From assembly GCF_932526225.1 (NCBI RefSeq), contig NC_064038.1:4030001-4094000 (forward strand): a DNA stretch of 64,000 nucleotides, read 5' to 3'. The notes beneath the pieces were generated by a model, which was given only the letters and a program-made list of their open reading frames with translations, was not told the DNA's origin and did not search any database. The stretch's first letter is position 1, and each line of letters opens with the position of its first letter. Below are positions 21,878-34,800 of this stretch, one piece after another. A program made the position numbers and the translations under genes. The DNA comes from Nematostella vectensis. Its lineage: Eukaryota; Cnidaria; Anthozoa; Actiniaria; Edwardsiidae.

Positions 21878-23613
21878 TTACTGTGCATCACTTAATGAAG
21901 AAAGTGTTATACCAAGATGGTCACAGAGCTCCTGGAAAATAAAATTTTCAAAAATATGTCAATAAAATTTTTAGAAAAAAAGTGGAAAAACCAAACAACT
22001 TCTGTCCACAAGGAGATTTGATGCTATGGCCAATTGAGTAACTAGACTGTTACCAATTTGTTTCTCTTACCTGTAACATACTTAGCTGAAAGGAGTTCTT
22101 ATTTACTCCTTTAAAGAGCTTTGTTTTGTCAATAATTCTAGCACATCTGAAATGAAATAGAGTGACTAAACATGAATTTAGAGGCTCTATAGGAATCAAT
22201 TAAAATAATGTTTAAGAAAATCAACTTACCGTTGAAAATCCAATTCTACATCTGTTATTTCTTTATTGATTGATTCTAGACTCTAACAAAGAAAGAGGGA
22301 AAATTTCCAATTTCAAGAGATGGATTTAAAAAGAGGAAAAAATAATGTTCAGGTAGTGCCATAAATAGTTTTAGATGCAACAATTTTTGCATCCACATTT
22401 TTTTAACATCTAATGCTTCATAAGGCCGGGGTGACTCAAAACAGATGGGGGTGATCGTCGGCAAAATCGATTTTAGACCTAAGGGAGTGCACTTTGGGCG
22501 TGGTCAACAGAAATTCTTACCCCTAAGAGATAGCAAATTGGGCGTGGTCAAAGGAATTTTTAACCCTAGGAGATGGCAGAATCTGAAAAAAAAAACGTTT
22601 AGTATCCCCTTAGGAATAGCAGTTGGGCAAATTTTTTATCCCAAGAGATGGCAAAATGGAAAAAGTCCTTCATCACCCCCTAGGGGATGGCAGGTGGTCT
22701 AAATTTTATACCAAAAAGATGTGACGATCACCCTTGTCTGCTTTTCTGGAGAGTCTCCCCCCCCCCCCCCCCCCCACTGGGTTCAAAATTGTGCCGATGC
22801 GGAAAATCCCTTGTTGTCAGACATTCTATTGTTTTTACAAATGGTACAATGCAATAAGTGTGGATATGTATTCATCTTTTGCCAACCTTTTCCAATACTT
22901 TTTTTTCGTTCTGGTTTGATTGCGTTGTTATGTCCAGTCTCCTACTCTGTTGAAAAAAATAGTCCAGAAAATGATTTGTATTTCTTTAACTTACTTATCA
23001 TAGACTGCCTATATACATATCACAGACAGACTATAGATTGCCTAGATAAATGGCCTAGAGTACATAATCACAAACGGCCTCATCATTACCTATATAATTA
23101 TATTTATGATTATATACAGACTGCCTAGATAGACAGCCTACGTATCTGACTCTTTCCTCAGTAATGTTTGAATTACCATTAGGAGGTGTGTTAGGTATGG
23201 TACTTAAAATAACAGAGTGTTACTTACATTCTCCATCTCGCGTCTTTTTGATGCACAGTGTTGTTTTATGTTCCGTCTAACAAGGGCCTTGATTTTCTTT
23301 CGCTTTAATTGGAATGACCGGTACAGGATTTTCACATCTTCATGATCCCTTATTACAAACAGTAAGAAGAAATCAAATTTGAGTACAGCATATTAAAGTC
23401 TTATATTTGAATTTTTCATATTTCGCGCGTAAAACATCAGAAAACAACTCTTAAACGTGATAGATTCAGGATCTACCTCTCTTTTGCATACCTGAATTGC
23501 TTTGGAAAATGCTCTCTGAATTCGTTTAGAGTATACGTGTTGCAAACCTCGGGGCAGAGAAGAAAATCATTTAGAGTTTTGCTCAAGTCGATTTTGTTTT
23601 CACAGTCCGCCAT
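21878..23613 (-). CDS. Cnl2/NKP2-like kinetochore protein, 141 aa, five exons
   Basis: Exons (transcript order): 23613-23492, 23348-23228, 22282-22230, 22146-22071, 21931-21878; 426 nt with consistent phases and canonical GT-AG introns. The start ATG is in GCC-ATGGC context. The N-terminal 75 residues run SKTLNDFLLCPE, then FREHFPKQF, then a LYRSF-helix rich in Lys/Arg. This is the pattern I recall for the fungal Cnl2/NKP2 family, small inner-kinetochore (Ctf19/CCAN) subunits: a FLL segment, an FP motif, an LYR-type helix and a basic VRRNI segment. The C-terminal half is predicted helical (SINKEITDVELDF). The assignment rests on remembered family pattern, not on a search; an unrelated small coiled-coil protein is possible. 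Confidence 0.55.
22445..22710. repeat. Degenerate repeat with AGAGATGGCA/TAGCA blocks
   Basis: Blocks of about 55-65 bp containing AGxxGATxGCAxA followed by GGGCGTGGTCAA recur four or five times. Related inverted pieces appear near 6960-7060. It lies upstream of exon 3 of the NKP2-like gene. Function unknown. Confidence 0.45.
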
Positions 23614-25344
23614 TTTAGAAAGCTAGACCCCAGGACGCAAACAATACCACAGGTTTCCCGCATTCAAGCTCCCGTTTCTCTGCAAAGTCTCTCCATTTTT
23701 GGTGCACCCGGGTTAAAACCGTGAGCATGTACTCGGTATTCACTTTATTCCCTTAGAGTTCTTCATTGCTCTCGGGAGTTCCTTTATCTTGTTATCAAAA
23801 ATTGAAAAACGTAGTAAAAGTTATATTTGTATTGAATAAATGCAAATTAAGATATCCGAAAAGGGATATAAGCAAAGGGGACCGAGTGTGAGCAAGGAAT
23901 ATGAACTTGACCGAAAAACGGAGAACAAGAGGAGCAAGTAATTCTTGACCGAAAAAAAGAACGTAATGAAATAAAAAAAATTTTTGACACACTTTTTGTA
24001 ATAAACTATTTTTTTTAAGCTTGAGTGAGTGTAAAAGGTTTGTGAAGAGCCGGATTCGTGGTATGAGAGGGGGGGGGGGGGGGGGTTGGGGGGAGGAGGG
24101 CGCGGCCCACCCCTAGATCCGCCCCGGGAATCTGTAGGGGCGTGATTCGTAACTTAAAACCTAAACCAAAAAAAAGAGAACGTAATGTAATTCCCTTTTT
24201 TTCAAAGTTTGAGTCTTTCCTAGATTTTGGGTGTATTTCTAAAGCGAATTGAATTGATTTTTATCGTAAACAATATAATAATAGCAACCAAGGGTGACGA
24301 AGCTGTCTGTAAAACTATTTATTGACAGATACTACGATGAAAATCTTTGGGTGCGTCAGATTTGATAACAAAGTGCGTCAGCTTTTTTATAACAAAGTGC
24401 GCGTTAGCGTTTGCCTGCAATGGCTTTTTCTCGGTGTTTTTTTTAGCCGCCATCGTTTTTGCTCAAAATCCAAGAAGGCGGCTACGAATCGGTCAAGGCC
24501 GGTTTTTCGCTATAAATACCACTCACCGCCCTTCCTGCTGTACGACCAATGCAGACACCTTGCCACTACGCCGCCATTAATGGACTCTATTACCACCAAC
24601 ACCTCCACCACCTCTTGAATTAGCATCTGAGACTCTACACTTCAAATCGCATGATTTTTTATTTTTGGACGCTATATTTAGGTTTGATACCCCCACACCT
24701 GATTCCTGTGCCAAGGAAAATATAAACTTCAGAATTTGAAAAGCTCCTAAGAAATTCGAGGAGAGTACTTTACTACGACAGGCTTTTTACTGTATTTTCT
24801 AGGCTTATAGAACACAAAACATCTTAGATTGCGTGAATTTCAATGAAGCTTGCTTTTGTGGTTCTGCGGGCACAAAAAATGTCATATGCACGTGCGTGAC
24901 TGGACAAAGAAGTAAAAAGGCTAAAGGCATACTAAAGGCAGCGATGTAGACCCAGGCCGTACTGTTCTGCACATGATGACGACATCACTACATTACTATA
25001 GCAACACAACCATTCCCAAGAGACGCAAGCTATATCTCAGTCTCTATCTCAGCGAGCTGTGCGTGGCGTAACCGACTAAGACAGGCCTGGGATCCTGGTT
25101 ATTGCCTCCCCATTAATGCGCGGGTACCTCAGGCTCCTTTGTGTTGTACAGTTCGCTAGATAGCGGTGCTGGGGCCGGAATCTCCAGCTTAGCCGTAAAG
25201 CTTTAGCTGCCATACGGAGTTTCAGCGCATGTATGGAAGTATGGTCTATTTTTTTCTCATTTTACCGGATCTAGACGAGGTTCGATTCTCGGCCATGTCC
25301 TCGAATTGTTTGTTTTTTTCACTGTTTACCAGTTACAATTCCAT

Positions 25345-25580
25345 ATTCCTTGCTTATTCTTTGCTCACTCCTGTTTTCAGTATTTTGGTCAAGTCCATAT
25401 TCCTTGCTCATCTTTGTTCCCCTTTGCTCACCACCATTCTCCGTCGTTCGGTCAAGTCTATATACCTTGCTCACCCCTGAGCTCAGTTTTTCGGTCAAGT
25501 CCATATTCTTTGTTCGTCCAGCTCCCCTTTGCTCATCCCCGTTATTATTCTTTTCGGTCAAGTCCATTTTCCTAGCTTCT
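25345..25580. repeat. Imperfect tandem repeat, about 57-bp unit, with inverted relatives at 23860-23970
   Basis: TTCGGTCAAGTCCATATTC-type blocks followed by TTGCTCA recur four times. The reverse complement (CAAGGAATATGAACTTGACC) occurs at 23900-23925. The two sets face each other across about 1.4 kb and could be subterminal repeats of one decayed element. Confidence 0.5.
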
Positions 25581-26129
25581 TGGAGCAAGAGTAAAAAAAA
25601 AAACGCAACCCCGTCCTATTCTAGGCACATATACCCCCGCCCCGTGTTCTCCCCTACCTCCCCCTCTTTGTACTATTTTCATGACCCTTCTATGAACCCA
25701 GGAGGCACACCCTAGCTGTGAGACACCGCAAAGGAACCAGGGGCGGATCCACAAGTTTCAAAAGGGCTGGGGGAAGGGGGAGGGGCGAAGCAAGGGTTTC
25801 AAGAAAGTAGGGCCGGATGTATTTGTTCTTCCGTGGATTTGCTTATATTTGTTGTAAGCCAAATAAACATGGGGAGCGGAGGGGCTCGGCCCAGGTCCAC
25901 CGGCTGGGGTCAAATTCCATGCAGATACCAGCAAGAGTCCCTGGTGCCTATGCCCAGCGGGTACATTGGACTGTGATTCGTCAATACTCATGTTTTCTTC
26001 AGGCATTATTTTGACATTCAGGAGTTCTTCTCACCACATACATTTTGTAAGCTCTTGCCGTCTCCAGGAGTAATCAAAACCCTTTAGTCCGCTTTTGGTT
26101 CGTCAGAATATAGCTGTTGATTACAAGGT

Positions 26130-26370
26130 TGACTACACACCCAAAATTACGTGCCTTTTTGGGTGGCGAAATCCCGCCAAAAAAAAAACCTTTACACCCG
26201 TCACGCCAGAGAGAGAATAAAGAAGTAAAATATTTCATTGAAAAAAAAAGCCCTTTCTGACAAATATTCATAAGCGCTGAATAAGTTGCTTTTTGTTGTT
26301 GTTTTTTTGGCGTACGCGAGTTTGCCAAAGAAAGGTCACGTGATTTCTAAGTGCAAGACTACTGCACTTA
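26130..26370. repeat. Dispersed MITE-like relic (copy 3)
   Basis: Contains CATAAGCGCTGAATAAG (inverse of copies 1 and 2) and ends TCACGTGATTTCTAAGTGCA. Confidence 0.5.
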
Positions 26371-26692
26371 AACAAAATCTTTCTCGTCATCTTTTTGTCA
26401 GTATACTATGAGTAATGATTCAGAAAAGTTATAATAAACTAGTCTTACAACCTGTATGCAGGCCATTGGTAGTGTTTCATATCGAAAAACCCAGATGCCA
26501 TCTTGGATTGAGGATTTTTAGAGAAAAAATAGGAGACGAGTGTCCAACATGGCGTCTACGATCCCTCGTGGCTGGTTTTTCGCGATAAAAAGACCAACAA
26601 ACATCCGGCTTGGCCACGACTATCTCCATCTGTTCACTGTCTTGATTGCAATGTGCCAGTTCGATTCGCCAGTGCGATTTTGTGCGGCCCAT

Positions 26693-29600
26693 TTATGCAA
26701 CTGCTTTGTCGATACTATCGACATCTGCTTCACCTGTGATCTTAGGTTCAGTCTGAATTCCCGGATCCGTTTCCTGTGTAGACGGCCCCTCCCCGGGATC
26801 CATTATAGTTGAAGGTGGGGGACCAATTGTGTTGGGTTTTTTTGTGGTCTTGATGTCAGAGCTGGGTATTTTTGCACTGGAAAGTTTTTTCTTCTTAGGT
26901 TGTTTGTTTGAGCTGTTGATAATCAGGCTCCCTGGGACATTGACATACAAACGCACCCTGTGAACCAAGATTAGAGTCAAATGCAGTATCAAACCAGTAT
27001 TCAGATGATATTTTGTCACAGAAAACTCGACCCATTGGCTAACTGACTGCCATTTGGGTTGTGTACAAAATAAAGACATAAACCCTAAAAGCGTAGACCC
27101 AATAACCAAGACCAAATAACGACACTGTAAAATAGATTGGTTGATGCTTCAGAATTTTTCAAGAAGAGTTGAATTATCAGAAATTGCTTATGGATGTTTT
27201 TTTCCTAGATTTCAAGCCAGAACAGATAAAGAGACGATATTTAAAATGTAAACATCATGAAGCCTGCCATCCAAACACAACACTTTAGAATATCTGAACT
27301 ATTAGATTACAAGGATTAAGCAAGAAAATAATTTGCAAGTTATGTAGTGTTATGTTAAAGAAGATGTTTGTGAAAGTCAGCAAGAAAACAGACAGGATTA
27401 AAAAGGGAAGAATACTAACGGACAGTGGAGCAGTTTATATCTTTGTTGCATTCAGATAATAGGAGGAACAGTATCCACGCTTGCCATAGAAAGGTGATCA
27501 AGATTCACCCTAGAATACACAAGCATACAATGGCTATATAGGTCTGCCCCTAGGTAAATTCACCCTAGAATAAATGTGTAAACATTAGATAAAAAGGTAT
27601 GATTTTGGGTTAACTCACCCTAGAAGACAGGAATAAAGATGCTTTAAAGTGAACTTACAAAGCAAAGTTTTATGTTAATATAAGAAGAAACTTCAGTTAC
27701 ATCAAGACTACAAAGGCAGATGGAAGAACAGATGTAATTGATTGAGGCATATGACTTATGAAATAGTATACCTAAGATGAGAGAACAGATGAAACAATTG
27801 AAGCATACGACTTATATGTAATAGCATACCTGTCCTTTAGTTGTTCCACCAGATATGCAAACTTCTTATACTGAATATTCCCAAACTCCTGACAAAAAAA
27901 AAACAGTTGTGTCATCTTTAGCTGCTTGCTCTGTTTTAGTATGGTGTTTGCAAGCTGCCATTTTGTCATCTTAGCAAAATACCTTGTGTGAGAATGCCCT
28001 CATTTCTGTCGGCTGATTTGGAAATACTATTGCTTAATCAAAATTGGTAAACACCGTACAGTATAAACCTTATTAGATATTTTTAATTTTAATTTTAAAT
28101 TAAATAAAAAGGTGTATCTGACAAGAAAATTCACCACTGTAACATTAACTACTGAAGGTCTATTTATTTGGTAGTCAACATTCACTATCCTTCACTATCC
28201 CAAAAGGTGGCTGCCAATGCTTTTTGCTAAATTTGTTGTTGTGCGACTCCAAAATTCCTTTCTTCGTTTGGAAATAGCGCGTAGTCAATCAAACCAAACA
28301 ATCAAAACCAGAAAATCCGCCCAAAAGCTTTTGTCTGACTACGCGCTATTCCCAAACGAGACAAGGATTTTGAATTCGCCGTGGTCGTGCAACAACGAAT
28401 TTGGCTATAATGGAGGCACCATTGACTCTATAAGTTATAAGTTACCTTTGGTTCAAAGCGGGCATGTTCATACATGTCTGCCAGCTTGTCGATGGTGTCA
28501 TCGCCTTTCTTGATCACTTGCTGTTGCTGCAGCATTTTAAGGTAACTGCGAACTGGCTGGCTCTTACGACGATTGTACTTATGACTGACAGAACATATCA
28601 AGTCATCTAGGGGAGAAAATACTCATTAATTAAATAAACAAATAAATCATTAAATTAAAAGCTATAAATCCCCCTCACAGATTAAGTGCTGAATTACACA
28701 AATGCAGAAACAAGGTGGTGCAGTCCAAGGCATTGAAGGAATAGAGGGAGCCCACAGAAGCCCATCCTCAGGGACCCCATTCGAAATGAGTGTGAGTCTT
28801 GTCACAGACTAGAAGCACTACGATGTTTCTGCAGTATATTTCGTATCGCAATGATGCACAAAATTGTTCATTTCTAACAGGACCCTCGGTCCACTCTTCG
28901 ATGATCCTATTGGTGTTAGGGCATTCTCCAATGTACGCAGAAGGTATATTACCTGCTATTTCATAAAGGAGCTGAGCGGGCAAAGACATGATCCGATATT
29001 GTGCCCAAGTTTCTTCCTGCTCGCTCAACCCTTTGCAGACTCCAGGCAAAATCTTATCCCGAGACTTTAACCAAACCAAACAGGTTTGTTACTTCTGTGT
29101 TTGTGTAGTGTTTGTGTAGTGTTTCTGAGCATGAGGTTTGCCTGCTTTTCTAGTTCCCAAGGATCACTCTAATTGGTCTCATTATGATTTAATTATATGA
29201 TGAGACCAATCAGAGAGCGAGTTTGATTTAGTTTTTAGAAATGGGTTTTACAGAGCAGTTGCCCAGGGCGTCTTTCATTGCTCTTTCTTTCTCACGCGCT
29301 CCCTGTGTGCCCGATCTCTGCGACGCCCTGGGTCCCTGAGGATGCCAGAAGCCACCATATCATTCATGTCTGACCATGGAACGTAGCTTAGTTCTAAATT
29401 GTTAGTTTTTGTTGAGGGAGGGAAGTGCTAGAACCCCCTAACCCAACTTATTGAGAATCATTACCTCGGTTCCCCCTCAATATACACTTACCTCGGCTCC
29501 CCCTCAATATACACTTACAACGGCTCCCCCTCAATATACACTTACAACGGCTCCCCCTCAATATACACTTACAACGGCTCCCCCTCAATATACACTTACA

Positions 29601-31306
29601 ACGGCTCCCCCTCAATATACACTTACAACGGCTCCCCCTCAATATACACTTACATAGCTACTGTATTCACTAAGGTTTGTATTTAACACTGATACAGGGG
29701 TGCATGCCCTCTATCAATCAATAACACTAAGTTTTGTATTTAACACTGATGCAGGGGTCCGTGCCCTCTATCAATCAATAATACAAAGTTTTGTATTTAA
29801 CACTGATGCAGGGGTCCGTGCCCTCTATCAATCAATAACACAAAGTTTTGTATTTAACACTGATACAGGGGTCCATGCCCTCTATCAATCAATAACACAA
29901 AGTTTATGTCCAATGGTCAAATAAATGTAGAATTCTTACCAAGTTCTCCCATCTTATCCATGGCCTTCATGCGGTATTTATAGCTGCGAGAATATTGGTC
30001 TGAGGAGCAAACAAACATCTTACAGAGGTTATGGATAACAGCACAAATGTAATCCAAATACTACAAAATGTGGTCAATATTGAAAATTTTTAAATCAACA
30101 ATGCTGTAGGGAAGAGTACAGTATGACTTGCTTAAATAACTAAGTAGGACACAATTGAAATCCCTGGTCAGTTCATCTTCTATTCGCTGTTTATTATTTT
30201 CATTCTTTTTCTCTTCTTTTTTCTCTACCCATATATTCTTCGTTCCTCCCTTTTTGGGAAAAGTCATAATCTAACAAAACTAAAAAACAACTTAAAGAAC
30301 ATACAATTTGGAAAAATGTGCTTATATTCAGTAAAACAATGTGTTTTATATAAACAGGATGACAAAATCGTGGCTGACAGACACTTTAAAGTTCAAAAGA
30401 ATTTCACCTGGAGGGGAGTCAAAGGAGGATTCATCAGCTGGTCTGTTGAACTGTTCTGACATCATGCGAGGCTCTATTCTCAGATGGGATATTCTTTTTA
30501 GCTGGTTCTCGATCTGTCTGGTGAGAGGCTGTTATGGACAAAACATAATGGGCTAAGTCATACATGGAAACTGCTCTGGACAACACCTTTATTAAACTCT
30601 GTACTGAAAAACAAGATTCATATAACTTGATTTTAACAAGGCCAACTTTCAAAATCAATTTTTAAGTCTAGTCTCCCAGGGCAGGACAACTTCACAATAC
30701 ATATCCACAATAAGTCTGTGATAGGGCATCAAAGCTCAATTTCTTCAGAACGAGTAGAAAAAAACTAGGTAAATGCAACTAAGTGGGCAGGTACTCTGAA
30801 TTTTAGGTCTTAGGATTACTTTTCTGGGTCCCTGGAGATACTAATTCTATGTATGATGGAGAAACTAAATTCTATGTATACTATATAAGTTATAATTTAG
30901 AAGGCATGACTAATATCCTCACCCGAGGTGCGTCAGCTCCAATAGAGGTGTGTGGCCCCCGTCTTGAGATTAGTATCATTCTTAGAATCTGTCTCTTGAC
31001 AATGATTACAATCATCAATCCAATCTTAAAAAAAGGAATACAAATTTAGCAATCAACATGAAGATAAGGCAGCCAGTTTAATACTAATGCTGCAATCAAC
31101 ATGTACTCACCTTGGCTTGAGTGATGATTTTGAACATTTCATCTTACATGATGGATATTTACTTAATTCTGAAAGTATTTTACAAATCCCTCATTTGAAC
31201 TTACCGCTATTGTGAACACAATGGTCATTACAAGCCCTACGCCACCGAATTTCTTCAACAGAACAGCGTCAGTATCGCTGACTGGCTCCGTAACTTTATC
31301 GTCCAT
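26693..31306 (-). CDS. C1orf43: C1orf43 / NICE-3 homologue, single-pass membrane protein, 221 aa
   Basis: Exons (transcript order): 31306-31205, 31024-30923, 30528-30408, 29999-29940, 28606-28446, 27888-27830, 26957-26693; 666 nt, all phases consistent. Near the N-terminus is one hydrophobic segment (about residues 20-44) followed by the family block IIVKRQILRM, then SRRGPHTSIGADAP. Later blocks YKYRMKAMD and the EFGNIQYKKFAYL exon align in order with human C1orf43 (253 aa). The last exon is Lys/Ser/Pro-rich and divergent. Human C1orf43 is described as a Golgi/mitochondrial membrane protein linked to phagocytosis regulation; the molecular function is not established. Intron 4 (28607-29939) holds two minisatellites and an unassigned open frame. 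Divergent from XPA. Confidence 0.88.
28226..28402. mobile_element. Small inverted-repeat element in C1orf43 intron 5
   Basis: Arms of about 60 bp (core AATAGCGCGTAGTCA at left, TGACTACGCGCTATT at right) flank a short loop. No ORF. Probable MITE. Confidence 0.65.
28817..29079 (-). other. Unassigned open frame in C1orf43 intron 4
   Basis: A minus-strand frame of about 85-100 codons with balanced composition (includes LPAQLLYEIAGNIPS and IIEEWTEG). It does not match C1orf43 and I do not recognise it. It could be an exon of a nested gene, a retroposed fragment, or chance. No clear acceptor or poly(A) signal decides. Confidence 0.25.
29460..29655 (-). repeat. 27-bp minisatellite carrying GTAAGTG donor-like motifs
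   Basis: About seven units; on the minus (gene) strand each reads GGGGGAGCCGTT followed by GTAAGTGTATATTGA, i.e. a strong donor consensus per unit. It is inside C1orf43 intron 4, not touching a recognised exon. Confidence 0.8.
29680..29910. repeat. 57-60 bp minisatellite in C1orf43 intron 4
   Basis: Four units with GTATTTAACACTGAT and CCCTCTATCAATCAATA, ending about 30 bp from the exon 4 donor at 29939. Confidence 0.85.
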
Positions 31307-31879
31307 TGCTGAATCTCAGTAACGACCACCCTATTTTGCTCTTCTCGGGTGAGTGAAGTTCAGCGTGGATTCCTTTCCTGTTTGCACATTTTTCCCATTT
31401 TACCTACACTTAATAAGATCACCTTCTAGTGATCCACTGATAGTTCTGTGTGGGCTACAGGACTCGCCCATTTCTTGCTGGGTAAAAGAGGTGGAAGTAG
31501 AGAATGCGTACTTCGAAATTCAAAATGGAGGCTACGCGCCTGTGATATTTTTTTGTCAGCGGATGTGTAATGCTACCACAGTTATCCCACACTGAAGGAC
31601 CCAAAATGTAAGATAGAAATCAACAGAAATTGTCTTTATGAGAAAAGTTTATATATCAAGTACGATATCCAATTGAAGTTATTGTAAATAAAAATAACAG
31701 CAAAACACAACTGCCGATAAAGTGGTCACAACGAGGGGTCTACAATCGGGAACTTGGGCTACCTGTGTTGTCATTTACTATGATACAAAGATGGCCGCCT
31801 ACATGGTAAAGACGAGAAAAACAACAATAGAAAAGCAATGACTCATATATGAAGCTTGCGTTTAAGTTGTAGATAAATC
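31307..31879. promoter_or_regulatory. Divergent C1orf43/XPA promoter region
   Basis: 573 bp separate the two outward-facing start codons. No unambiguous core element was identified; bidirectional promoter activity is inferred from layout. Confidence 0.45.
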
Positions 31880-34800
31880 ATGTCAGAGACAAAGCTCTCC
31901 AGTACCCAGAGGGCGAGAATCGAGCGCAATCGTCAACGAGCCCTTTTACTACGTAGCTCTAGACTTTCAAGTAGACCTTATCCAGACCGTGAGGCGAAAT
32001 CAAGTCACGGGGAGGGGTCAGGGGGGATCAGCCGAGTTGTGGATACGGGGGGAGGATTCCTACTCGACCCAGAGGACGAGGAAGAGGCGTGTGGACTACC
32101 CCAGAACATCGTGGAAGACCCAGGTACAAGACTCTCTCGTTTGTGATTTCATGCTTCAGTTAGGGAGCAGCCATTAATTACTGGGGGGTGGGGGGATGTG
32201 CCGGCAATTTTGCAAAACCGTGGGCTCAAAAATTCCCCCCCCCCCCTCCCTTCCTTAAATTCAAGCCCAAAAATCGTGACCCCCCTAGACTGGACGCCCA
32301 AAAATTTGCAACCCCCTCCCCCCCCACCACCACTACCATTTGTATATTCAATAATTATATCTCTTTAAAACCACAGAGACTTGATATACATACTGTGTTT
32401 AGCTGAATATAAGCTTTTCTAAAATATAGATCAGCTAGCAGGGCAATTTTGTCCTATTTAATTTAAGTATGAATCTTCACTTTCGCTAGTTTAAGAGTGG
32501 CACAGATATAAACAACAAATACCAGTGTTGCTAGAAAACGACAACGTCGTCAACAACGTTAACAAAGACATTTGTTTAGGTTTCGCAACATTTTAAAGTA
32601 TTCGTTTTGTTCAACTGATTTGAACGGGCCGCTTTGTCTGACAACCATGAGAGGGATTCTTAAAATTTATTTATATAAAGACAAGATTGGTACCTGAACA
32701 ATATGGAACTAGATATACAATAGTAGGAAACATTGTGAACTGAATAGAATTTTCATTTGAACAATGACTCTCTTGCTCAGGATTATATTAAAACCAGACT
32801 TAAATTCAATGCCCCAAAAAATGTGACTCCTCCTTTAATGACAGCCCCAAAAATATGCGCCATAAAAGCGTCTTCCTTTGCTTTTTTTTAGGGGGGGGGG
32901 TCGGGCTTACAATTTAGTATTTGAAAGATTCACAATTCAGTTATACCCCAAAAATATGTATATAATTACCGTAAATGACCTAATAAATGCCCCCTATCTA
33001 AAGAACGCCTCTGATCTAATGTACGCCCCCCTAAGCTTACACGTTTGCAATGAACGCCCCTCTCTAATAAATGCCCCTCTCTTCTTCCCTGCTCCCTTCC
33101 CTGCCAGCTTAAAAACAAACGACATAGGAATTCCGGAAATATCAATGGTAATTTAATTACCATCTTGCTTAATCAACACTAGTAGGTGAGTAGCGTCTTT
33201 TTCAAAGTCAAGTTTAAAATGAGGGTACCGCTCTTTAGCGTTCCTGGTCTCATTGCTTAGGATGTCTGCATTTTTTTTTTCGTTTTGTCCTCGCAGTGTA
33301 GCATCCAGGAATAACAAGGCCTACTTCTCGTTTCCACATACTTGCACTGTTAAGTCATTGCATTCATCCCACGGTAAACTCTTGCTATGCAGGCTATAAT
33401 TTAAAATGATCCTGGCTGAGACTACAACCCCACTGCCATTGGGCAGGGCCGTAGCCAGCATGAGGCAAATGAGGCACTCGCCTTGGTAAAATTTTGATGC
33501 TTAGTGTTTCACAATTGAAAAGTATGAGATAAAACACCTGCTTTTGTTGGATTTATCATCCAGTGGCTAACTTTGCCTCGGAAAAATTTTGATTCTGGTT
33601 ACAGGCCTGTTGGATTTGTTATATTTTCAGTTTGTAAAGATCGCCTCTTTCTAATAACCGCCTCCTATCTAATGAAGGCCCCCTCAGACCATCGAAATTT
33701 AATAAATGCCCGGGGCGTTTATTAGGTCATTAACAGTATTGTAAGTTAATTGTAACAATATTACCTTTACCACCAGCCCCAATACTAGGAGAGGACCAGA
33801 AAATCTGCACTGAGTGTGGAAAAGAGTTTATGGACTCATTTCTTTACAGTACATTTGATGCACCCATCTGTGATAACTGCAGGTAATGATTGACTTGTGT
33901 GCGTGGGGGGGTCGGGATTTTTCCGTAAAAAGCAAGTGGCGGATTTTTTAGTGAGAATCTGGAAAACTTTATGTACAAACCAGAAGATTTCATGTCCCTG
34001 TCCATTTATTTTTTTATTTTTATTTTTTTTTTGTAATGCGGGGAAGCAAAATGTTGATGATAGCAATGTAATTTTTTCACAGAGATCATAAGGAGAAACA
34101 TGCACTGATAACAAAAACAGACGCCAAGCAGGTATTTTTGTTAATTTTTTTCTCTTATGTTAGAAGAGGGTGGCAATCATGAATCACATACAAAATTTTC
34201 AATGATCATAGAATTAATAAAGATTTTTTTCCCAGCAATTTCTTTTGAAAGATGCTGACTTCGATAGGAGAGGGCCGCCCCTGAAATACAAACTAAAGAA
34301 AAACCCTCATTACGCAAGGGGTGACATGAAACTTTATCTCAAGTCGCAGGTAAAAACAGCATTTTGTACCCACATGGCTCCTGGGGTATTAGGCTTAGGC
34401 TGAATAACTGGTCTGGTAATTTGTCCTGCGATTGAAATTTTAGCCAATCAGGTTAACCATTAGGAAGACTCAAGTAAGAAGCTAGAACTCTCGAACCTGA
34501 AATCTGATGGATTAGCAGTGTTAAAATGTTTCTGATAAAGAGAGTTTTTTGCACAATGGCCTTTAATTGTCTTTTACATGGAACGAGTGTGTTTACCCTA
34601 CAGGCTTCGGAGAATTGCTCGGGTTGAGAATAGGAGCTTTTATTGGGATGTTTATAACCCTTGACTGATGAAGCAACGGCAGAACAATGAAAAAGTTGGA
34701 GAGTTTGTGAGGATTAGCACGATTCATACTTCCTGGCCTCTGTAGCATGGGGGAAATGTTTCACAGCTAGTCAAAATCCTTATTTTACTTTTAAAGCTAA

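Larger units (their letters stand above)
23614..26692. other. Intergenic region, no gene recognised
   Basis: About 3 kb between the NKP2-like start and the C1orf43 stop. It contains an inverted pair of short tandem repeats (23860-23970 and 25345-25580, unit core GACCGAAAA/TTTTCGGTC with GTCAAGTCCATAT), a MITE relic near 26130-26370, and homopolymer G runs. ORFs at 24322-24618 and similar lack splice, codon or family support. Confidence 0.5.

Noticed and set aside
24322-24618. 98-aa plus-strand frame
   Set aside because: No splice or similarity evidence; low-complexity C-terminus and overlapping alternative frames.
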